Assembly: GCA_014529385.2 (NCBI GenBank)
Contig: CM043950.1
Span: 69,310,935 to 69,374,934, forward strand
Origin: Adiantum capillus-veneris
Taxonomy: Eukaryota; Streptophyta; Polypodiopsida; Polypodiales; Pteridaceae
Length of the DNA: 64,000 nucleotides
Direction: 5' to 3'
Part shown: one piece after another, positions 56,691 to 64,000 of the stretch
Layout of the letters: the number at the start of each line of letters is the position of its first letter
Position numbering within the stretch: the first letter of the stretch is position 1
The notes under the pieces: generated by a model
Databases searched by the model: none
What the model was told of the DNA's origin: nothing
The model's input: the letters and a program-made list of their open reading frames with translations, nothing else
Program-made: the position numbers and the translations under genes

Positions 56691-58099
56691 ATGTCCTACA
56701 ATCCACAATGGGTGCTACTAGTGTGGAGGATCAACAACAAAGAGTTTGTGAGGTCATCCATAGGGTCATTGAGTTAGAGAGACAGAAATGGGGGATCAAC
56801 ATGCCTTCAACGGGTCTCATGAGATTCTTGGATACAGGAAAGGCTAAACAACCAAACTTATCGCAAATGGAAACTCCCTCAGTGAGTCCGATGGATCCTC
56901 CATATGTTGTTTCGCTAGGGGTCTCGGTGCAATCTGAGCCCACAAGTGATAGCTTTACCTTTCCAAGTCTAGTTCATCTTTCCCTTGATGACACCACGGC
57001 TACCATGCCTACCCCAATGATGGGCATGCCGAGAAATACGCCATGGACCTCATTTGTTAGTAAAGCACCACTACATTGTAGCTCAATGCCTGCAACAGTA
57101 CCTACAAGTGTGTACCAATCGTATGCACCTATGGGTCATCGCACTCATGTAGTCCCTACCCCTCCCATTGTTTCAACAACCTATGCTCCACAACCACAAT
57201 ACCCAAGTTCTTATTTCCATTGGACTATACCAACTAGCATTAGCATGTCACATCCGACGTCTGCTATGCCTAGGGCCACACATATGAACTTTGGGCCACC
57301 ACATGGCACAACATCGTACCCAACATGGAACCCAAGGGCTTCCTATGCGCCAAGACCAATTCCAATACCTACTCCACATGTAGTTTTTGGAGCATCTTCA
57401 TCCACGGTGCCTGCTCACTTAGGTGACTTGGCAACATTTGCTCAAGCTATTGGTCGATCTATTGCTGAGAATATGCGTAACACGCCTGATAGAGAGCCTA
57501 GAAGTAAGGCAGTACAAATAGCCAAGCTCACACAAAAATTTAGTGCAGATGGGGATGTGAGAAAGCATATTGAAGTGTTTGAACAAATATGCTATTCTCT
57601 AGGAGAACACAATGATCTACATAAGAGTAATGCTTTAAGCCTAACCTTAAGTGGGAAGGCACGGGATTCGTACAGAACCCTAAGGGTGGAAGAAAAAACG
57701 ATTTACCCTACTCTTAGGAGACTGTCCTTGAAAGAATACATACGAGAGGGAGTACTTTGGGGTGTAGCCTCTCAGCTCCAAAAAGCCCAACGAGACGAAG
57801 GAGAGTCGATGAGAGACTTTATTAGTCGCTTGAAGCATTTGAATTCTTGTTGTAATCCAAACATACGCTTCAACAATAACCAATTGCTTGATAGATTCAT
57901 TAGGGGGTTACGACATGAGGATATCTACAATGGCATAGTCATGAGAGGTATCACCACTTGGAAATTAGTCACCACCAATGCGATCCAATTGGAGGATAAT
58001 TTACTGATTCAAGGAGAAAGAGTGTCTATTGAGTCTAAATCTATTAGCTCACAAGCATCAGGGCATCAACCAATGACCATAAAGCCTATTGCTAAGTAG
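56636..58099 (+). pseudogene. Gag core of R2
   Basis: 487 open codons. Residues 1-280 are Pro/Thr/Met/His-rich linker. Residues 290-470 hold the Retrotrans_gag core: IAKLTQKFSADGDVRKHIEV, ALSLTLSGKARDSYRTL, LKEYIREGVLWGVASQLQKA and LLDRFIRGLRHEDIYNGIV. It would assemble the particle and bind RNA. The frame is intact across the whole core, in contrast to the frame breaks on either side. Confidence 0.75.
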
Positions 58100-58114
58100 C
58101 CAAAGATATCAGAG

Positions 58115-59133
58115 ATGACTTTATCAGATCTCACCAAGGCTATTCAAGAGAGTCTTAGAGACAATCGTGCTCCGCAAAACAATCATATGTATCCAAGAAG
58201 GGAGCAACAATGGTGCTCGGTATGCTATGGACCACATAGTACCAGTGAATGCCCTACTTTTAGAGTAAAATTCAATGGGAATTTCAATGCCTGTGGGAGC
58301 TATGGTCATCAAGCTAAGGATTGCATAGTATTTAAGCGTGCATGGCCAATAGACCAACCTTAGCATGGACAGACACACCTCAAGTGCCTGCATTGATGCC
58401 GGCCCCACCTCTTGAACAAACGTCACAACAGATGGTCCCTAGGGCCCAAAATGTTGTTCAAACAACACCCTTACCACCTCCAGTGCTAGGACCGCAACCA
58501 CCACATCCGAGAATCACTTCTGTGAATCAAGTGGGTTGTGAGTCATCTATTGCTTGTTTGGAAGGCTGTGAGGAAGATATAGATCCTAATATTACCTATG
58601 GGATGCATGTGCTTGAAGAAAGTCCACAATACTACATGGAGGACTATTGGGGATAAGTCAAACCTGTATATCAAGTAGCTGCTCTTGCGGCAAGAGGACA
58701 AAATATCAATGACACTGCTAAGAGACCACCTCTTCAATGCTATGAGTGTGGAGGTCCACATCGTGTAGCCGAGTGTCCTATTAGGCTACAAAAGAACGCC
58801 CCACTAATGAAAACCAGTCAAGCGAGCACATCTACAATGTCGATACTCATGTGTAATCGATGTGGCATAGATCATTTGATTGCCCAATGTCCAAATAATC
58901 CAAATGCACCGAAGATCACGCCATTAAATTTGATTGAAGTTACCGAGGAGCCATCACAAAGTACACCTGTGGTACCAGTAAACGTACCCACACGATCGAT
59001 GCTCCAAAAACAAAATTATATTCTTGAGGAAAGAGACACGGCATCAATTTCCCAATCTCAGAAAAAGAAGAAAACACGAAGAAAGAGATCGCAAAAACCA
59101 GCGAAGTCATACCCCAATTCAAGACCAACATAG
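58115..59133 (+). pseudogene. Zinc-knuckle region of R2
   Basis: Three complete knuckles of CX2CX3HX4C type: CSVCYGPHSTSEC (about 58212), CYECGGPHRVAEC (about 58739) and CNRCGIDHLIAQC (about 58851). A fourth, CGSYGHQAKDC (about 58290), lacks its first Cys. The three-residue C-to-H spacing differs from the usual four and is known to me from Athila-like gag. Frames change between knuckles (58363, 58656 and 59133 end with stops). A Lys/Arg-rich end (KKKKTRRKRSQK) precedes the protease. Confidence 0.65.
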
Positions 59134-59156
59134 GGACTGGTGACGACCCCGTATAT

Positions 59157-60239
59157 ATGAATGACGCTGAAGAGGATTCTGATTCAAGAGAAACCATGGA
59201 GACCGGAATGACCACTAAGATAGAAACCAACAAGGAAGATCTTCATGAGCCACAATGGCCAGGATCCAAGAAGAAGATAGGAACTTATCCAAACCCTACA
59301 GAGGAGATTGCGAGTCAAGCAATTAAGGAGTTTGGTAGAAGATACCCAAAGGGATCTAGAACCAGCACCTAGGCAGATCCAGATTACAGACACCTTGTTC
59401 CCTATGCAACAACAACCTCACCAAGTCCATAGACCCTTAACCATACCTAGTGTCATCCAAGAAGAAAGTGACTTAAAGTCATGGGAAAGTGGGCGTACTC
59501 ACTTCTTGATGGAAAGAACGTCTACAGAGGGACTACTTATCCTATCGAAGAAATGGAGATCCCATCTTCCCCACGTCAAGAGACTCAAGGCCAAAAGGTG
59601 ACATTAAACATTGCCAAATTGATGGATTTCATGTCTTCAGAAGTTAGAACCACCATCATGACCAAACTATATAAAGACCCTGAGCTAGTCTCAGCTCTTC
59701 GAGCCTTCCTCAATGGAGAACTAAAGTTTGGGCTACCACAATTTGCACAGATGGATGGAGTTGGGGAGATGCCAATAGAGGAGGAACACTTAGATCCACA
59801 ACCCAACCTAGATGAGAATCTTGTTATAGAAATACCTGTTAACAAGTTCGGACAATACTTTGAGGGTGATGAATCCAATGCGACCATACCAATCACTACT
59901 AAGGGATTAATTGTGAAGGGAATCCTTGATGGTGGCGTTGGGGTTAGCATTGTGACTAAAAATTGCTGGGAAACTATGGGAAGACCTCACCTTGTGACCA
60001 CAACTATAGTAGTGAAGATGGCCAATGGGTCTATTGTTAAACCTATTGGGATGCTAGAAGATCTCAAGATCAAGGTCTTTGGACATAAAATAAGGATTAC
60101 CTTTATTGTTATGGATTTCTCCAAACACGCTATGGCATCGGAGATGATCTTAGGACGTCCTTTCATGAGGGAAGCAAAAATGGTGCATGACTGGTCTAAA
60201 AACCATGTCTACTTGCAGTTCCAAGATTCTGTCATTTGA
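59157..60239 (+). pseudogene. Aspartic protease region of R2
   Basis: From 59481 the frame is open for 252 codons. VNKFGQYFEGDESN precedes KGILDGGVGVSIVTKNCWET (catalytic loop, DGG) and MILGRPFMREAKMVHDW. This is the same arrangement as in R1 (DSG there). The Asp is present. It ends at TGA 60237-60239 with no RT behind it. An acidic frame at 59157-59372 leads into it. Confidence 0.7.
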
Positions 60240-60968
60240 GTGGATCTTGTGACTGGTCGAGCACATCCTCTAGGAAATAGGTTTATAATTGATCATAGAT
60301 CTGACACCACAGTTCACTCAGCCCCATTGCAGTATTGTTACACGTGTAAAGCGGACACTGATGTTGGGGAAGATTCTCCTTATATGGATGTACTACTTGG
60401 GATGACTGAGTCAGAAAATGTGGGTTGGTTCCACCTAGCAGCAACCATAGACACTTGGGAAAATAGGGGGACGACCTGGGTAACACCTGAGGGGGATGAA
60501 ATGCCCGTACCCTTAAATATGCTACAAGCAATGCATATAGCTTCTGACAAGACTCATCCTAATATAACGAAGAAAACATACAAGTGGGTCCCTAAAGATT
60601 CTTTAGACCATGGCTAGTCCTAAAAAACAGAAGCCTTGTAAGAAACGTCCCACTCGCTCCAAGAAATGTAAGGAACATGGCGTTGGATTCCTAAACGACT
60701 ATTAGAAGTCCAAGGCTACTATCAAGGAAATGATCAAATCTGGGTGCCAAAATGTAGATTGTGTTTTTACTTGTCACCTGACCCATGCGAGCCCAATCCT
60801 GTAGCTCCAAAACAAATTGACAATCGCGGAAAGGAAAAAATCACAGAATGCTACACACCCGCTCCAGAGCTAATTTGGGTACCGAAGATAAGACGATTTG
60901 TTCCACCTAGCTTAGGAAGGGGGGAGTCCCATGAAGCCTCTAGCTCCTCTTGCAATGCATCCGACTAA
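60240..60968 (+). pseudogene. Post-protease region of R2 with WIPK/QGYY module
   Basis: 60240-60617 is open (WFHLAATIDTWENRGTTWV, KKTYKWVPKDSLDHG). At about 60680-60760 the module WRWIPKRLLEVQGYYQGN then DQIWVPK occurs, and LIWVPKIRRFVPP at about 60873. The same module is repeated in R1. Function unknown. Confidence 0.5.
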
Positions 60969-61940
60969 GCTAGTTTGACCAAGTTAGGTGTTACAGATCT
61001 TCTCTTAATACCATGGGGAATGCCTTCCTAATAATCAATGGTTACTTAGGTTCTTACTCCGATTTAGGCAGCATTGTATGAAATGTACTAGGTCTTTCTA
61101 GTGGGCTTGACCCTATTGACCTTTAACTTAAGTATTATAAAGGGAGTTTACTAGTGTAATGAGCCTGGGGAGGTGTAACAGTGTTATATGACCCCCCAAA
61201 GTTACAAAATTAAAATGCTGAAAACGAACAAAAAATAAATAAATCAAAGTGCCACAATGTAAAATCTTAAGGTGGAAGAGAAATCTCAGCTTGATTTGGT
61301 ACTTCACTCACATGTATCGCCTATGGTACTAGAGCCCTAGAGGTTCCCAATGTGGGTGCTTTTCCTTGAAAAGCAAAAAACCCAAGGCATACAAAAAAAG
61401 CACACACATCAAAATGGAATCGTTGTGAAAAGACTTTGGGGGGTCAAAGAAAAAGTAATCAGTTAGGCGATGATTTCATGAGAAATTCCTTTTATCGTAG
61501 CTTAACTACAAGTCTTCTAGGTATAGCCTCTAGTCAACCCTCGGACATGAAATACTTGGCTCTCGCAATTAAACAACTTAATTGACCAGAGAAAATTGAG
61601 AAGCTTACCCGTGGTATTAATAGTCGATCTTTAGTGCCTTTCGACCGTTAAATTAGCGACCCCAGACTTGTTTAATTTTTTACCTTTATAGCTGTTTATG
61701 TGTTTGATTATATTGCAATTTAATGTTTATTGCTGACAAATGGTTTAAAATTCTGTTACCAATCAATTTGTCTGCCTAAAACTGCATATGCTTTTTAATT
61801 GTATATAAGAATGCAATTACTGTGCCAATGTTGTTTGATTTTGCAGTGACTAAAGAAGGCTAAGGACATTCATCTCAAATGATCTTCCACCTCAATGCAT
61901 GAGCTTCAACTCAATAGCTTTCGAGGATGGAATCTACATC
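60969..61940 (+). other. Non-coding 3' region of R2
   Basis: About 1 kb, AT-rich, no long frame and no recognisable domain. Confidence 0.5.
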
Positions 61941-61953
61941 AGGAAGGGGGGCA
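61941..61953 (+). promoter_or_regulatory. Polypurine tract of R2
   Basis: AGGAAGGGGGGCA directly before the 3' LTR start TGTTAACC. Confidence 0.85.
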
Positions 61954-62517
61954 TGTTAACCCTCACGGATCACGGACACCCTATCACCTACGACGGACGT
62001 TGTATTAGTTACTTGGTAGAGTCAGGTACCGGGCTTGTCGGTCCAATAGAAAAAGGATAAGAGTGATCGCCGATGAGAGGCGCACTCTAACTGGAACATT
62101 CAAGGGATTAGTTGGCTAAGCATGGGCGCCCAAGTGTGAATGGGGCGAGCTCATATAAAAGTCAACTAAACTTAAAAATTGCTCATTCTCTCATTTGTGC
62201 AATTGAAGAGTTCTCTTGCTCCATCTCCATCTTCTTCTTCTTCATCTCCTTGTGTGTGTGTATGCGTGAGAGAGAGAGAGAGTGTGTGTGTGATCGAGCA
62301 TTGCAGCGGCACGACGGCGATGAAGCGGTTGAGCGCGGCGTAGCTCTTCTTTGCAACGAGGAATCCTCCACGACAAGAAGCATAGAGCGGTGAGTGACAC
62401 ACCATCGCCATCTTTGAGCTTACTAGTTTAGGCTTGTTGTGTGCTTGGAGCCATTTGTGGCTCGCACACGGTGTATCGGCAAGTTCCTTGCATTGACATG
62501 TGCAACATACGCGCACA
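61954..62517 (+). repeat. 3' LTR of R2
   Basis: 564 bp, matches 54567-55140 with a few percent differences; ends GCGCACA before the TSD GGAAT. Confidence 0.93.
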
Positions 62518-64000
62518 GGAATCATGCCATCTGGTGATTTTTGGCCCACAAGAGAGTTTGAGAAGGTGTTATGTGATGTATGGAGCTAACAATAGTTGAT
62601 TGCTTGTCAAACGAAGACCGGAGCAGAAAGATATAGAAGCCGAAAAGTTGGGTGCATTGGTCCAGGATTGGCTTCAGATAAATATTCACGTTTTTGCGGC
62701 CTCAGTTCGAGGTCTTGGAGAATCTCGAATTGCAAAAAGGACCGGGGATTTTCAAGTCAACAAAGTGAACTTGTGGCCGGGTTTTGCAGCTCGACAAATG
62801 GATCACCAGGTGCCAATTGGCAAGCAGGACAAGCAAAGAAAAAAAGTGGGGTTGCATGGGGGTTTTTATAAGAGTGTTTTTGAAAATTTTCAAAAGCTTG
62901 GTGAGTTGGGAGCCGCCACGTGTTGCATAGGAAATCCCACATGGGGGCGCAGACTTGGACAGATGGTGTATAAAGGCCAGGTCGTGAGCCATTGTAGAGA
63001 GTGTGAAGGGAGAGGAGATCTCTGGCATGCAGCGATGGCGTGCCCTTGGGGTGCTGCGCTAGCGAAGCCATTGGCTGTTCAGTGCAGTTTTGGTGGCGAG
63101 GTGCGGCTGCAGTGGGGCGCGCCCTCGAGATGTGTAGGCGGCACGGCAATTTGCTGACGTGGCAATGCGCCCAGTGGGGCTGGTTCATGCACCCGTTGGG
63201 GCCAACACTTTTTGAAGACAAAAGTTCCCCCCCCCCCCCAATAGCGATGTCGCTATTGCTTGCCTAGGGAGGGGTCCCGCAGCGGTGAGAGAGAGAGTTC
63301 AAAGGTTTAAAGGGGAAAGACAAAGTGAGGGTCCCGCGAATAGTGAGCCAGAGAGAGAGAGAAGTCCAAAGAAATTCAAAGGGTCCATCACATGTAAAGC
63401 AAGTGGAGAGGGAGAGTTCAAAGAAGGCCAAAGGGCAAGTGCAAAGGAATCCAGGCGGCCAAGTTAAGCAGATAAAGGACAAGAGGTGTGCACCATGTAG
63501 TGGTTGCCAAAAGTGGTCAATGCCAAGTGCTAACAATGCAAGGAAAATTCTAAAAGGAGCTCAAAGAGAACTGCACGAGCAAGAGAGCTCGCTTTTTTTT
63601 CTTTCATTGGATTTAGTTCCCCCTATAAAAGGAGGTAAACGTTAATTTTTTGGGGCCTTTTTGCAATGTTGCTTCTAGCTCTTGGGGCCTTTTGTCATTA
63701 GGCTTTTTGGCCTATTGGAATTTTTGCCGAGGTTCGTGTCGGCAGTGTGTTGGTTGTATATGGTGGTGTATATGCAAGAAGGCTATTCACTGCTGTCTCT
63801 CGGCATCATTCCCCCTTCTCTTCTCTCCTTGTGTGCGTGTGTTTCAGGCGTGTCTCGGCATTTGTGCCCTCCCGAAGTTTGTCTTGCAAAGAGAGATAGA
63901 GAGAGGTTGTGTGTGTGTGGAAAGCAGTGAATTGAGTAGAGCGGAGTGATTGGGTCTTTCTGGTGCATTGCAAGGCGTGTGTGCATATGGTCGTGTGCAA
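62518..64000 (+). repeat. 3' LTR of G, right part
   Basis: Continues the sequence split by R2 and matches 40030-41490, including CAGGACAAGCAAAG, GAGCCGCCACGTGTTGCAT and TATAAAAGGAG. A 13-C run lies at 63227-63239. It carries no protein. It runs off the window. Confidence 0.75.

Larger units (their letters stand above)
54567..62517 (+). mobile_element. Gag-PR LTR element R2, RT-less, complete ends
   Basis: 7951 bp. LTRs 54567-55140 (574 bp) and 61954-62517 (564 bp), TSD GGAAT on both sides (54562-54566 and 62518-62522), Asp-tRNA-like PBS, PPT AGGAAGGGGGGCA. Internal: ORF 55899-56690, gag 56636-58099, three zinc knuckles, protease 59481-60239, WIPK module, then about 1 kb non-coding. No RT, RNase H or integrase anywhere in its 6.8 kb interior. 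PBS and knuckle type point to an Athila/Tat-like ancestry. Confidence 0.92.
39038..64000 (+). mobile_element. Gag-only LTR element G, host of the nested insertions
   Basis: LTR-like sequence at 39038-41500 matches 54481-54566 joined to 62518-64000. Between them lie gag (41706-42250), an acidic ORF (42373-43281), a tail (53456-54043) and a PPT (54044-54057). No protease, RT or integrase is seen. Element H interrupts the internal region at 43259-53455 and R2 interrupts the right LTR at 54567-62517. The 5' LTR is rearranged (tandem duplication) and its outer end is not found; the 3' LTR runs past the window. It fits the description of TR-GAG elements. Confidence 0.6.

Overview
The window looks like a transposon-packed stretch of a large land-plant nuclear genome. 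The evidence is a plant-type FCP1-like phosphatase domain with a DLNGLL core, LTR retrotransposons primed by initiator-Met-like and Asp-like tRNA sequences, a chromodomain-bearing Ty3/gypsy element, a Ty1/copia element, a plant L1-type LINE and many long microsatellites. I see no ordinary host gene, tRNA or rRNA. The species cannot be named from this; a non-angiosperm vascular plant is a guess.

Layout. 1-5880: RT-less LTR element R1 (protease, then repeated WIPK/QGYY modules), 5' end outside the window. 5881-8308: decayed minus-strand gypsy fragment. 9194-10176: dispersed repeat, second copy at 30512-31485. 10704-18742: complete but dead minus-strand chromovirus with two 1.6 kb LTRs and a 5-bp target-site duplication (TSD). 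19677-28243: an 8.57 kb DNA transposon with perfect 22-bp terminal inverted repeats (TIRs), a spliced transposase-like gene on the minus strand and a convergent plus-strand unit encoding coiled-coil, RING-like and FCP1-like parts. 32400-34500: small gag-protease element with (CT)n-expanded LTRs. 35102-36480: LINE reverse-transcriptase fragment. 36880-38520: third LTR of the chromovirus family. 38617-64000: a nest of elements. Gag-only element G is interrupted by RT-less gypsy-like element H (43259-53455), which is itself interrupted by a copia element (48818-52960). The 3' LTR of G is interrupted by Gag-PR element R2 (54567-62517).

How the parts relate. Only the chromovirus and the copia element carry recognisable reverse transcriptase plus integrase, and both are broken. 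Five LTR elements (R1, R2, E, G, H) keep gag and/or protease but show no RT or integrase in the part visible here, which suggests families moved in trans. The most novel object is the TIR element at 19677-28243. It combines a Cys-rich DFAEN-motif transposase-like protein, which has lost its C-terminal part, with a RING-like/phosphatase-like cargo. Both of its large introns are filled with ACCGGT/ACCAGT-type repeats.
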